From Larkinella soli (GTDB taxonomy: Bacteria; Bacteroidota; Bacteroidia; Cytophagales; Spirosomataceae): 64,000 nucleotides of DNA. The DNA is taken from contig NZ_QTJY01000004.1 of assembly GCF_003703975.1 (NCBI RefSeq), positions 124,001 to 188,000 on the forward strand, given 5' to 3'. Below the pieces are notes generated by a model, which was not told the DNA's origin, made no database searches, and saw only the letters and a program-made list of their open reading frames with translations. Both the position numbers and the translations under genes were made by a program. Positions 1-8,096 of this stretch are shown in pieces (the stretch's first letter is position 1; the number at the start of each line of letters is the position of its first letter).

Positions 1-43
1 GTGTTTGCTGCCCGTCACGGTGCGGGCGGCCCCAAAAAACTGA
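1..43 (+). CDS. possible 3' end of an upstream gene
   Basis: Frame 2 is open from the window edge and ends with a TGA at 41-43, giving a short hydrophobic tail (CLLPVTVRAAPKN). A strand-like tail just before pbpC would fit the alpha-2-macroglobulin gene that often precedes pbpC, but 13 residues cannot establish this. Other frames are also open at the edge, so this is only a candidate. Confidence 0.25.
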   Translation, partial: CLLPVTVRAAPKN

Positions 44-91
44 AGTTTCATCGTCTTAAATTAGAGTCCGGGAAAGGTAAGGGACTGCATA

Positions 92-2473
92 TTGGAAAAA
101 TTACTTCATATCGCCAAACGGATCGGCCGGCGCCGGTGGGTCAGCGTACCGGCCGGTCTGGTCCTCCTCTTCATTACCCTGAACCTTCTCTTTCCCTTTC
201 ACGTCCAGCCCCGGTATTCCACCATCCTGACGGCGGCCGACGGCACGATCCTGCACGCTTTCCTGAACGACCGGGACCGCTGGCGCATGGTGACCGAACT
301 GGACGAGATCACGCCGGTGCTGCGGAAAACCATTCTGCGGAAAGAGGACCGTTATTTTTATTTCCATCCCGGCTTCAATCCGCTGGCGATGGCCCGGGCG
401 GCTTTCCGAAACCTGACCACCGGCCGCCGGACCTCCGGCGCGTCGACGATCACGATGCAGGTGGTCCGGCTGCTCGAACCCCGGGAACGCACCTACGGCA
501 GCAAGCTGATCGAGTTGTTCCGGGCGGTTCAGCTGGAGTTATTCTATTCCAAGGACGAAATCCTTCAGTTGTATGTCAACCTGATCCCGTACGGCGGGAA
601 CGTGGAGGGCATCAAGTCGGCCTCGCTGCTCTTTTTCGGTAAACCGCCCCAGCTGCTCAGTCTGGCGGAAGTGACAACGCTGACCATCATTCCCAACCGG
701 CCGTCGAGTCTGCGGCTGGGGAGCAACAACGCCCGGATCGTACAGGAGCGAAACCGCTGGCTGAAACGCTTTGGTCAGGCCGGCCTGTTTACGGCTTCCG
801 AGGTCGCCGACGCCCTTACCGAACCGCTGAACGCCCACCGGCGGGCGGCGCCCCGACTGGCTCCGCACCTGGCCCTTCGGCTGAAAAGCCAGTATCCCGA
901 CCAGCCGGTCATTCATACCGCCCTGCGGCCGGGCCGGCAGGCGCAGGTGGAGCGGCTGGTTGCCAATTATGTCGGCCGTATCCGGAGCCTGAACATCCAC
1001 AACGCGGCCGTGCTGGTGGTGAACAACCAGACCATGCAGGTGGAGGCCTACGTCGGCTCGGCGGATTTCAACGATGCCGCCGACGGCGGACAGGTCGACG
1101 GGGTGCGGGCGGTTCGTTCGCCGGGCAGCACGCTGAAACCGCTGCTCTACGCCCTCGCCTTCGACAAGGGTCTGCTGACGCCCAAAACCGTCCTGAACGA
1201 CGTGCCGACCAACTTTTCCGGCTATGAACCTGAAAACTATGACCGCCAGTTCAACGGCCCCGTCACCGTCGAAGCCGCGCTGGCCAATTCCCTGAATGTT
1301 CCGGCGGTGAAAGTGCTCCAGCAGATCGGCACCCCGGCTTTGGTGGACCTGCTGAAAAAGGCGGAGTTCGAAACCGTGAAGAAGCAGTCGAAAGTCCTCG
1401 GCCTGTCGATGATTCTGGGCGGCTGCGGGGTGACGCTCGAAGAACTGACCCGTCTCTTTGCGGCTTTTGCCAACGAAGGGCGGCTGCAGCCGCTGCTGTA
1501 CCACCCCCCGGCCCCCTCCTTGGCAAGGAGGGGGAGTGCTCCGCCACTTCCACGTACCGCAGAGCCACCCCCTCCTTATCAAGGAGGGGGCCGGGGGGTG
1601 GTTTCTCCCGAAGCCGCCTTTCTGATTACCAATACGCTGACCCAAATCACCCGCCCGGACCTGCCCAATAACTTCGACAACAGCTACCATCTGCCCCGGA
1701 TCGCCTGGAAAACCGGCACGTCCTACGGCCGGCGGGACGCCTGGAGCATCGGGTATAACCGGCATTACACGATCGGGGTTTGGGTCGGCAACTTTTCCGG
1801 GGAGGGCGTACCGGAGCTGAGCGGGGCCAATATCGCTACACCCCTGCTGTTCAGCATTTTCAATGCCGTCGACTACAACTCACCAAAGGGCTGGTTCCGG
1901 GCGCCGAAAGGGCTGACGATGCGGCAGGTCTGCGCCGGTACGGGCGACGTTCCGGGTGATTTTTGTGAACACACGATCGTCGATTACGCCATCGGCGGCA
2001 TTTCGCCCTACCGGCGGTGCAGCCACCGGAAAGCCGTCTGGACGGATGCCGCCGGGGCGGTTTCCTACTGCGCCCACTGTTTGCCCGACAGCGGGGCCGT
2101 CCGCCGGTTTTACCCCAATCTGGCGCCTGAACTGATCGCGTTTTATCGAAGCCGACGGATTCCGTATGCCGAAATACCGCCCCATCATCCCGCCTGCACC
2201 CGCGTCTTTGCACGGCAGGGACCGCAGATCGTCAGCCCGAACGACGGGAGCGAATATTTTATCAACCCCCATCGGCCCCAGCAGCTTCAGCTAAGCTGTC
2301 AGACCGAGAATGAGGTGCGGCAGGTATACTGGTACGTGAATGATAGACTGTACCGAAAAGCCGCACCGACCGAGGCCGTCTTCTTCCAGCCGCAGGCCGG
2401 ACCGGTCAAGATTTCCTGCGCCGACGACAAAGGCCGGAACACCAATATCCGGATTCTGGTCCGTGCCGAGTGA
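92..2473 (+). CDS. pbpC: penicillin-binding protein 1C (bifunctional glycosyltransferase/transpeptidase)
   Basis: Class A penicillin-binding protein that polymerises and cross-links peptidoglycan in the periplasm, anchored by one membrane segment at about residues 16-36. The glycosyltransferase domain shows EDRYFYFH (85-92) and TSGASTITMQ (114-123). The transpeptidase has the SxxK nucleophile motif at S346-K349, SLN in the middle, and KTG at 540-542. The tail resembles the BiPBP_C domain of the PbpC family. The start is a TTG: an in-frame TAG lies at 62-64 and no ATG or GTG lies between. A palindromic repeat inserted at 1500-1602 adds about 34 Pro/Gly/Arg-rich residues just before the SPEAAFL segment of the transpeptidase domain, without breaking the frame. 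Confidence 0.93.
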   Translation: MEKLLHIAKRIGRRRWVSVPAGLVLLFITLNLLFPFHVQPRYSTILTAADGTILHAFLNDRDRWRMVTELDEITPVLRKTILRKEDRYFYFHPGFNPLAMARAAFRNLTTGRRTSGASTITMQVVRLLEPRERTYGSKLIELFRAVQLELFYSKDEILQLYVNLIPYGGNVEGIKSASLLFFGKPPQLLSLAEVTTLTIIPNRPSSLRLGSNNARIVQERNRWLKRFGQAGLFTASEVADALTEPLNAHRRAAPRLAPHLALRLKSQYPDQPVIHTALRPGRQAQVERLVANYVGRIRSLNIHNAAVLVVNNQTMQVEAYVGSADFNDAADGGQVDGVRAVRSPGSTLKPLLYALAFDKGLLTPKTVLNDVPTNFSGYEPENYDRQFNGPVTVEAALANSLNVPAVKVLQQIGTPALVDLLKKAEFETVKKQSKVLGLSMILGGCGVTLEELTRLFAAFANEGRLQPLLYHPPAPSLARRGSAPPLPRTAEPPPPYQGGGRGVVSPEAAFLITNTLTQITRPDLPNNFDNSYHLPRIAWKTGTSYGRRDAWSIGYNRHYTIGVWVGNFSGEGVPELSGANIATPLLFSIFNAVDYNSPKGWFRAPKGLTMRQVCAGTGDVPGDFCEHTIVDYAIGGISPYRRCSHRKAVWTDAAGAVSYCAHCLPDSGAVRRFYPNLAPELIAFYRSRRIPYAEIPPHHPACTRVFARQGPQIVSPNDGSEYFINPHRPQQLQLSCQTENEVRQVYWYVNDRLYRKAAPTEAVFFQPQAGPVKISCADDKGRNTNIRILVRAE
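1500..1602. repeat. palindromic repeat family A, in-frame inside pbpC
   Basis: The ends are a perfect 22-base inverted repeat (1500-1521 and 1581-1602). Each end carries an inner hairpin of the form CCCCCTCCTTnnnAAGGAGG. The roughly 40-base centre is related to the copy at 31874-31977. Inserted into the pbpC reading frame, it is translated as a Pro/Arg/Gly-rich peptide. Related copies lie at 29234-29367 and 31874-31977. Confidence 0.9.
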
Positions 2474-2523
2474 AATTACCGCTAAATCGTACGCTGTGGC
2501 CTTTTAAAACAGAAGCACTTCAT

Positions 2524-2531
2524 TAGCTTTG
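2524..2531 (+). promoter_or_regulatory. Bacteroidota -7 promoter element
   Basis: TAGCTTTG is an exact match to the Bacteroidota TAnnTTTG core, 35 bases before the ATG at 2567. The GTG at 2531 is the last base of this element, which argues against using it as the start codon. Confidence 0.6.
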
Positions 2532-2566
2532 TGACAGTTACTTATTTTCCTATACCTGTAAATGAT

Positions 2567-3730
2567 ATGAATGCTTCACGACGTAGTTTTTTAGAGAAAC
2601 TATCCGCAGGACTGGGGGCGTCGGCCCTGTCGCTGCCGATGGGAGCCTATGCGGAAACGCTGGCCCAGCAGGAAATCTATTCCGGCGTTTCCTCCCTGGT
2701 TTCGCCCACCGGGCGGCCGCTGTATCAGGGCCGTAAACTCGGCATCGCGCTGGTCGGGCTGGGCAGTTACAGCAAAAATCAGCTGGCCCCGGGCCTTCAG
2801 CAGACGCAGTATGTCCGGCTGGCCGGGATCGTTACCGGAACGCCGTCGAAGGCTGAAGAGTGGATGAAGAAGTACGACATCCCGAAACAGAACGTGTACA
2901 ATTACCAGAACTTCGACCAGATTGCCGACAACAAGGACATCGACCTGGTGTATGTCGCCCTGCCGAACTCGATGCACGCGGAGTATGTCATCCGGGCCGC
3001 CAAAGCCGGCAAACACGTGATCTGCGAAAAGCCGATGGCCATTACGGTAAAGGAGTGCCAGTCGATGATCGATGCCTGTAAGAAGGCCAATCGTCAGCTT
3101 GCCATCGGTTACCGGCTTCATTACGAACCCTATACCAATGAAATGATCCGGCTGGCGCGGGAGAAGGTGTTCGGGAACATCAAATTTCTGGAAGCCAGCG
3201 ACGGTTTTAAAGCCGGCGACCCGAACCAGTGGCGGCTTAAAAAAGCTATGGCCGGCGGGGGGCCGCTGATGGACGTCGGTATCTATGCCATTCAGGGGGT
3301 CCGGCTGCTGACGGGCGAGGAGCCGGTTTCGGTCACCGCCCAGTTCGGCCCGAAAACCGACCCGCAGAAGTTCAGGGACGTGGAAGAGACGCTCTACTGG
3401 CAGTTTCAGTTTCCGAGCGGCATCACTTCCACCTCGACGACCAGCTACGCGGCCGGGGTCGAGCGGTTGTATGCATCGGCCGAGAACGGCTGGTTCGAGC
3501 TTCGGCCGGCGTTCGGGTATGGCCCGCTGAAGGGAATGACCAGCAAAGGCCCCATCGAAAAGCCGATCGTACACCATCAGGCCAACCATATGGACGCCAT
3601 CTGTAAGGACCTGATCGACGGAAAACAACTGCCGAAGCACATCACCGGAGAAGAAGGGATGCAGGACGTCAAAATCATGCAGGCCATCTATCAGGCCGCC
3701 GAGAACGGCCGCAAGGTGACGATCAGCTGA
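2567..3730 (+). CDS. secreted Gfo/Idh/MocA family oxidoreductase
   Basis: NAD(P)-dependent sugar oxidoreductase of the glucose-fructose oxidoreductase type. The N terminus (MNASRRSFLEKLSAGLGA) is a Tat-type signal with the RRxFL motif, so the protein is probably exported folded with its cofactor. A Rossmann motif follows (ALVGLGSYSK), then the family EKP signature (HVICEKPMAITVKEC) and a C-terminal substrate domain with GGGPLMDVGIYAI. The ATG at 2567 is chosen over a GTG at 2531 because the GTG overlaps the predicted promoter core. The substrate cannot be read from sequence. The gene stands alone between its own promoter and a terminator. Confidence 0.9.
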   Translation: MNASRRSFLEKLSAGLGASALSLPMGAYAETLAQQEIYSGVSSLVSPTGRPLYQGRKLGIALVGLGSYSKNQLAPGLQQTQYVRLAGIVTGTPSKAEEWMKKYDIPKQNVYNYQNFDQIADNKDIDLVYVALPNSMHAEYVIRAAKAGKHVICEKPMAITVKECQSMIDACKKANRQLAIGYRLHYEPYTNEMIRLAREKVFGNIKFLEASDGFKAGDPNQWRLKKAMAGGGPLMDVGIYAIQGVRLLTGEEPVSVTAQFGPKTDPQKFRDVEETLYWQFQFPSGITSTSTTSYAAGVERLYASAENGWFELRPAFGYGPLKGMTSKGPIEKPIVHHQANHMDAICKDLIDGKQLPKHITGEEGMQDVKIMQAIYQAAENGRKVTIS

Positions 3731-3755
3731 TCAGGGCAAACCATCCATAGAAACG

Positions 3756-3787
3756 AAAAGACCGGGTCTTCGGCCCGGTCTTTTTTG
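3756..3787. terminator. bidirectional intrinsic terminator
   Basis: The stem AAGACCGGG/CCCGGTCTT with a short TCTTCGG-type loop is followed by TTTTTT on the plus strand and preceded by AAAA, so it can also end the convergent ThuA gene. Confidence 0.85.
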
Positions 3788-3805
3788 TTTAATTATGTAG
3801 GATTG

Positions 3806-4549
3806 TCAGATACTTGCCTTCTTTTTGCCCATCGAGTAGAGAATGCCGCCCAGGACGTGCTGCATGAAAAGCGGTTCGCTGTATGACTCGTCCGTATGGC
3901 CTCCGCCGGTGTAGAACGTGCGGCCGCCGTCGAACTCCCGGTACCAGGCAAAGGGGTGATTGGCGCCGTTTTTGCCGCCTTCGTAGGTGCTTTCATCGAG
4001 CGTCATCAGCACCTTGATGCCCATCACGATGCTTTTGTAATTGTATAGTTCGTCGAACCGTTTCCAGCGGTCGGGCAGCATTTTGGTCGAAATGTGCTTT
4101 TTGTCGAGCACCTGAATCTCGACGTTCTGCTGCTTGGGATGACTCAGAAAGTAGGCTCCGCAAAGCTGGTTGTACCACGGCCATTCGTATTCGGTATCGG
4201 CCGCAGCGTGAATGCCCACAAAACCGCCCCCTTTTTTAATGTATTGCTCGAAAGCCGCCTGCTGCGTGTCGTCCAGCACGTCGCCCGTGGTGCTCAGGAA
4301 TACTACCGCCTTGTAGTTTTTCAGATTGTCGGGCGTAAAGGCGGAGGCATCCTCGGTCGTGTCGACGGCAAAGCCGTTCTCCTGCCCCAGCTTCATCAGG
4401 GCCAGCTTGCCCACCGGGATGGATTTATGCCGAAATCCTTTGGTTTTGGAGAAGACCAGAACCGCGTCTTTGGGCTTGGCTGGGCTGGTGCCCGCTTCCG
4501 CGCAGGCGATCAGACAAAGGACACTCAGTAAGGTTATGATTGCTTTCAT
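3806..4549 (-). CDS. ThuA-domain secreted protein
   Basis: ThuA family (trehalose-utilisation-like, class I glutamine amidotransferase-like fold). A signal sequence (MKAIITLLSVLCLIACAEAG) contains a possible lipobox LIAC, so it may be a lipoprotein. Typical segments are KTKGFRHKSIP near the start, STTGDVLDDTQQAAFEQYI, GGGFVGIHAAADTEYEWPWY and the late HPFAWYREFDGGRTFYTGGGH region. In Bacteroidota such proteins are linked with extracellular sugar metabolism, but the biochemical reaction is not established. The neighbouring secreted oxidoreductase belongs to the same general context. Confidence 0.88.
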   Translation of the reverse strand: MKAIITLLSVLCLIACAEAGTSPAKPKDAVLVFSKTKGFRHKSIPVGKLALMKLGQENGFAVDTTEDASAFTPDNLKNYKAVVFLSTTGDVLDDTQQAAFEQYIKKGGGFVGIHAAADTEYEWPWYNQLCGAYFLSHPKQQNVEIQVLDKKHISTKMLPDRWKRFDELYNYKSIVMGIKVLMTLDESTYEGGKNGANHPFAWYREFDGGRTFYTGGGHTDESYSEPLFMQHVLGGILYSMGKKKASI

Positions 4550-4572
4550 AGCCGGGTTTAGTTGCTTGTTAT

Positions 4573-4580
4573 CAAAAGTA
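4573..4580 (-). promoter_or_regulatory. Bacteroidota -7 promoter element
   Basis: On the minus strand the sequence reads TACTTTTG, an exact TAnnTTTG match, 23 bases before the ThuA start codon. No clear -33 TTG was found at the usual spacing. Confidence 0.5.
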
Positions 4581-4629
4581 TCGGTTTTGTGTTATTTTAC
4601 CGATCACCCCAATCATTTTCTTTTACGGC

Positions 4630-5082
4630 ATGAAAGTTCGTCCCGCGATTCTCCTGATTGAAAACAACCACCTGTTGCTGATGCAGTACCGGTACGGCGA
4701 TACCGACGTGTTCGCCCTGCCCGGCGGCAACCCCGAGCCGGGTGAAACGATGGACCTGACCCTGATCCGTGAGCTGCAGGAGGAACTGGGCGTCGAGGTG
4801 GAGATCGGACCCATTGCCTTCGTCGGGGAAGTAATCCAGCCGCAGACCGGCGAACCGGAGGGAAAGGAGGATGTGCTGCACGTCGTGTTTCTGGGGCAGG
4901 TGATCGGCGGCATTCCCCGGCTCAACCCCACCGAAACGACCGCTCTGGCCGTGAGCTGGAAACCGGTCGGCGAGCTGGCCTCCCTGAATCTCTATCCAAA
5001 CGTGGGACGGCAGATACAGCGCTGGCTGACGACGCAGATCCAGCAGGAATACATCGGCAAAATCGACCAGAAGTTCTTCTGA
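4630..5082 (+). CDS. Nudix hydrolase
   Basis: A 150-residue single-domain Nudix protein. The Nudix box is complete: G in GNPEPGE, seven residues, then RELQEELGV, with the glutamates that bind the divalent metal. It would hydrolyse a nucleoside diphosphate linked to another moiety in the cytoplasm. The substrate cannot be told from sequence. It faces a convergent symporter gene with only 4 bases between the stop codons. Confidence 0.9.
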   Translation: MKVRPAILLIENNHLLLMQYRYGDTDVFALPGGNPEPGETMDLTLIRELQEELGVEVEIGPIAFVGEVIQPQTGEPEGKEDVLHVVFLGQVIGGIPRLNPTETTALAVSWKPVGELASLNLYPNVGRQIQRWLTTQIQQEYIGKIDQKFF

Positions 5083-5086
5083 GACG

Positions 5087-6499
5087 TCAGCGGCCCGGAC
5101 CTTCCGATGCCACCGCCACCGGCGAGGAAGGGGAACGGTCGGAAACGAGCGAACCGACGACCATCCCGGCCGTGCTGGCCAGCAGGCCGTAGATCATGGG
5201 CGGATACTCGGTTTCGGCCCACAGGCAGACCAGCCAGACCAGCAGCCCGCCCACCATCGCCAGCAGGCAGCCGAGGTTGGTAGCGCGTCGCCAGTAGAGT
5301 CCCGCCGTCAGCGGAATGAACAGCGAAACCAGGCTGAAAGCCGACGATTCGCCGACCAGCTCGAAGATGTTGACGTCGCGGGTGGCCGTCATCCAGACGC
5401 AGATGAGCGTGATCACCGCAATGGCCAGCCGGATGATGCGGAGCAGCGTGCGGTCGTCGATGTCGGGCCGGAAAAAGCGGTAGATGTTTTCACCGAAGAC
5501 CGTAGCCGGAGCCAGAATCGCCCCGCTCGACACGCTCAGAATGGCCGACAGCAGCGCCCCGAAAAACAGAATCTGCAGCGGCATACTGCCTTCCCGCAAT
5601 ACCATGTTCGGAATCAGCATCTGGTTATCCTTGTTCAGGCCGGGGTAGAGCATATTCCCGGCCAGACCGATGAACAGCGGCAGCATGGCGATGGTGATGT
5701 ACATGAACGAAGCCATATAGGAGGCCCGGACGGTGGTCCGCTCGGTTTTGGCGGCCATCACCCGCTGGAAGATGTCCTGCTGCGGAATGGAGCCGAGGCC
5801 GATGGTCATCCAGGCGGCCATCCACTCGACGCCGTCTTTCAGGGTCGGATGGGGCAGAAACCGGAAGAAACCGGGCCGGGTTCGGGCGGCAATGGCCTCG
5901 AAACCGCCGATGCGGTTGTAGAGCAGTACGGCAATGACGATGAGGGCGACGATGATGACGAGGTTGTGGAAAAAGTCCGTGATGGAGATGGACCACATCC
6001 CGCCCATCATAGTGTAGATCATGACGATGGTGGCGCTGGAGGCAATGCACCAGAAGGTGGGCAGTCCGGTGACGACGTTCAGCACGATGCCGATCGCGAC
6101 GAACTGGGCCGCGATCCAGCTGAAATACGACGGAATGATCAGGAGGGCGGAGATCAGCTCGGCCGAGCGCCCGAACCGGATCCGGAAATAATCGCAGAAG
6201 GTGGTGATGCCGAGCCGGTACAGCGGCCGGGCATAAAACGCGCCGACCAGAAACAGGCACAGCGCCGAGCCGAACGGCTCCTCGATGATGGCCGGCAGAC
6301 CGCCCTCCACGAAGATGGCCGGTGCGCCCATGATGGTCTCCGAGCCGAACCAGGTCGCGAAGGTCGCCGAAGCGGCCAGCACCAGCGGCAGACTCCGCCC
6401 GGCCAGCACGAAATCCTGGCTCGTGGTCACTTTCCGGGCCGCCCAGGCCCCGACGGCGATGTTGGAGAGCAGGTAAAGGGCAATTGCGGCAAGAAGCAT
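5087..6499 (-). CDS. sodium:solute symporter (SSS family)
   Basis: Polytopic inner-membrane protein of the SSS family with about 13 predicted hydrophobic segments. The early segment TTSQDFVLAGRSLPLVLAAS is typical. The frame is open to a TTG at 6526, but that codon lies in the predicted promoter core TAGTTTTG, so the ATG at 6499 is preferred (470 residues). It follows myo-inositol oxygenase across a terminator and has its own promoter. Inositol or a uronate is therefore a possible substrate by context only. Confidence 0.87.
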   Translation of the reverse strand: MLLAAIALYLLSNIAVGAWAARKVTTSQDFVLAGRSLPLVLAASATFATWFGSETIMGAPAIFVEGGLPAIIEEPFGSALCLFLVGAFYARPLYRLGITTFCDYFRIRFGRSAELISALLIIPSYFSWIAAQFVAIGIVLNVVTGLPTFWCIASSATIVMIYTMMGGMWSISITDFFHNLVIIVALIVIAVLLYNRIGGFEAIAARTRPGFFRFLPHPTLKDGVEWMAAWMTIGLGSIPQQDIFQRVMAAKTERTTVRASYMASFMYITIAMLPLFIGLAGNMLYPGLNKDNQMLIPNMVLREGSMPLQILFFGALLSAILSVSSGAILAPATVFGENIYRFFRPDIDDRTLLRIIRLAIAVITLICVWMTATRDVNIFELVGESSAFSLVSLFIPLTAGLYWRRATNLGCLLAMVGGLLVWLVCLWAETEYPPMIYGLLASTAGMVVGSLVSDRSPSSPVAVASEGPGR

Positions 6500-6523
6500 C
6501 GAAAAACCGGCTTTTGGTCGGTC

Positions 6524-6531
6524 CAAAACTA
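6524..6531 (-). promoter_or_regulatory. Bacteroidota -7 promoter element
   Basis: TAGTTTTG on the minus strand lies 25 bases before the symporter ATG at 6499 and directly after the terminator of the upstream gene. Confidence 0.6.
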
Positions 6532-6533
6532 CG

Positions 6534-6564
6534 AAAAAAGCCGATGTGGGAACACACCGGCTTT
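6534..6564 (-). terminator. intrinsic terminator after myo-inositol oxygenase
   Basis: On the minus strand AAAGCCGGTGTG, loop TTCC, CACATCGGCTTT is followed by a T-run. It separates the inositol oxygenase transcript from the downstream symporter. Confidence 0.8.
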
Positions 6565-6587
6565 CGGAAGCGGAAGAACGGGGCCGG

Positions 6588-7460
6588 TTATAACCGGATA
6601 GTGGCCGGCAGGTATTTGGCGATCAGGTCTTCGTAATACGGCTTCAGTTCCGACACGACCGGCGGCTTCGGGCTTTTCGAGTACAGGTCGTACGGGTTGA
6701 ATTTCTTCACCCATTTGAACATCTCGCGGTCGTGGTCGTCCATGAGGTGATCGTAGGCATTTTCGCGGTGCTGGGCGTAGAACGAGTGGTACCGGATCAT
6801 GTACAGCGCCGGTTCGGGCAGATGGTTTTTGGTCATCTGGTACAGATACTCGTCGTGGCCCCACGACATATGGACGTTTTTCAGCCCGCAGTTGGGTTCG
6901 TAAACCCCGTATTTGGTGTTATAACGCTCGTCTTTCGAATCGGGGTTGGCGTCGAAGAACTCCGGGTACACGATCCGGTCGGAATGCGCGCAGCCCACCG
7001 GGAAGGTGTCGCCCACGACGGCCCACTGCGGCTCACCGAACAGACAGAGGACCTTGCCCATGTCGTGCAGGAAGCCCGTCAGCACGAACCAGTCGGGATG
7101 GCCGTCGGCGCGGATGGCCTCGGCGGTCTGGAGCAGGTGCTGGAGCTGGTCGAGTTCGATGTCCGGGTCGGAATCGTCGACGAGGGTGTTCAGAAACTCC
7201 ATGGCGCCCCATACCGGCATTTCTTTCTTGTCGAATTTCAGAAACTCGGCTTCTTTCTGCCGGACGAAATCATACGTCTGGTAGGTATGATTGAGCCGGT
7301 AGAACTCGCGGACGGTGTCGCGGGCCGGGTTGTCGTAATTGCGGTATTCGTCTTTCGCCTTGTGTTCGGGCTCAGGATAACGGACCAGCAGATCATCCTC
7401 CCACTGCTCAAGGCTGTCGAGGGGATTCAGTTCGTTTTCCGTCAGGGGTAACTCTCTCAT
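6588..7460 (-). CDS. myo-inositol oxygenase
   Basis: MIOX oxidises myo-inositol with O2 to D-glucuronate at a di-iron site. The 290 residues match the eukaryotic enzyme in length. All six iron ligands known from the mouse enzyme have counterparts: H108 (QHLLQTAE), H122 and D123 (GFLHDMGK), H182 ([10 protein letters not shown]), H205 (IRYHSFY) and D238 (FNPYDLYSK). The GDTFPVGC and [13 protein letters not shown] segments are also family-specific. It starts 10 bases after a PIN toxin gene on the same strand, so it may be read through from the toxin-antitoxin promoter. It is followed by a terminator and a symporter gene. Confidence 0.95.
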   Translation of the reverse strand: MRELPLTENELNPLDSLEQWEDDLLVRYPEPEHKAKDEYRNYDNPARDTVREFYRLNHTYQTYDFVRQKEAEFLKFDKKEMPVWGAMEFLNTLVDDSDPDIELDQLQHLLQTAEAIRADGHPDWFVLTGFLHDMGKVLCLFGEPQWAVVGDTFPVGCAHSDRIVYPEFFDANPDSKDERYNTKYGVYEPNCGLKNVHMSWGHDEYLYQMTKNHLPEPALYMIRYHSFYAQHRENAYDHLMDDHDREMFKWVKKFNPYDLYSKSPKPPVVSELKPYYEDLIAKYLPATIRL

Positions 7461-7469
7461 GTTTTTGAA

Positions 7470-7874
7470 TCAGTTTTGAAATAATTTCAAACCACACTGA
7501 ACATAAAAAGGAAAATTCTGGTCCGAACTAATCACCGTCATTTTTTCCACGATTGCCTGACAGATAATCATGTGGTCGAATGGGTCGCGGTGGTGAGCCG
7601 GAAAATCCAGCTGATGTAATTTTAATAAATGACTAACTCGGATTGGCAGCAGTTTAATACCGCCTTTCAATCGTATTTTTGTTACTACTTCTTCAAAGTC
7701 ATCCGGTATCTGCAATTTGCCGCTCCGGCTTTTTATGGCTATTTCCCGAATGCTCTCCGTGCTCAGATAAAATTCGTTGCCCGGATCGGAAAACACCTGT
7801 AGCGTACTGGCGGTTAGCCGTAAATCATTTGTCAAAGTCCAGATGAAGATGTGGGTATCGAGCAAATACCTCAT
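7470..7874 (-). CDS. PIN-domain toxin (VapC-like)
   Basis: A 134-residue PIN ribonuclease. The N terminus YLLDTHIFIWTL holds the first acidic residue, SIREIAIKSRSGKL is typical of this PIN group, and the late HRDPFDHMIICQAI supplies the further acidic residues, ending with SSDQNF. It overlaps the preceding gene by ATGA (7871-7874), the usual antitoxin-toxin arrangement. In VapBC systems the toxin cleaves RNA; the target here is unknown. It is intact. Confidence 0.88.
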   Translation of the reverse strand: MRYLLDTHIFIWTLTNDLRLTASTLQVFSDPGNEFYLSTESIREIAIKSRSGKLQIPDDFEEVVTKIRLKGGIKLLPIRVSHLLKLHQLDFPAHHRDPFDHMIICQAIVEKMTVISSDQNFPFYVQCGLKLFQN

Positions 7875-8020
7875 TCTTCAATGGTCTTTTTTAGATCGTC
7901 GTTCCAGCAGTCGGGGCTTTCGGTGATCTTACCCTTCATACTACCCAGTATCGAGAGAAGACCGGATTTGCCAACGATTGGTGGTTTTTTAGTATATGGT
8001 TTTATTGTCCTGGTTTTCAT
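7871..8020 (-). CDS. antitoxin of the PIN pair (DUF2281-like)
   Basis: A small protein of 49 residues when started at the ATG at 8020. The frame is open to 8086, but a perfect promoter core (TAGCTTTG at 8035-8042) lies inside that extension, so the shorter form is preferred. The segment GLLSILGSMKGKITESPDCWNDDL resembles the toxin-binding tail of DUF2281/VapB antitoxins. With the short start there is little room for a DNA-binding domain, which leaves the start and autoregulation uncertain. Confidence 0.65.
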   Translation of the reverse strand: MKTRTIKPYTKKPPIVGKSGLLSILGSMKGKITESPDCWNDDLKKTIEE

Positions 8021-8034
8021 ATCCTTTTCTGTAA

Positions 8035-8042
8035 CAAAGCTA
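8035..8042 (-). promoter_or_regulatory. Bacteroidota -7 promoter element of the first PIN pair
   Basis: TAGCTTTG on the minus strand, 14 bases before the ATG at 8020. It could drive antitoxin, toxin and possibly myo-inositol oxygenase. Confidence 0.5.
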
Positions 8043-8096
8043 ACGAAAAAAGTATTCGTATCGTCAGCGTATTCGATTAAACGCAATCTAAACGGC

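Noticed and set aside
1-642. Open frame of 213 codons at the left edge
   Set aside because: It runs out of phase across the clear pbpC glycosyltransferase domain and its translation is Pro/Arg-rich with no recognisable motif.
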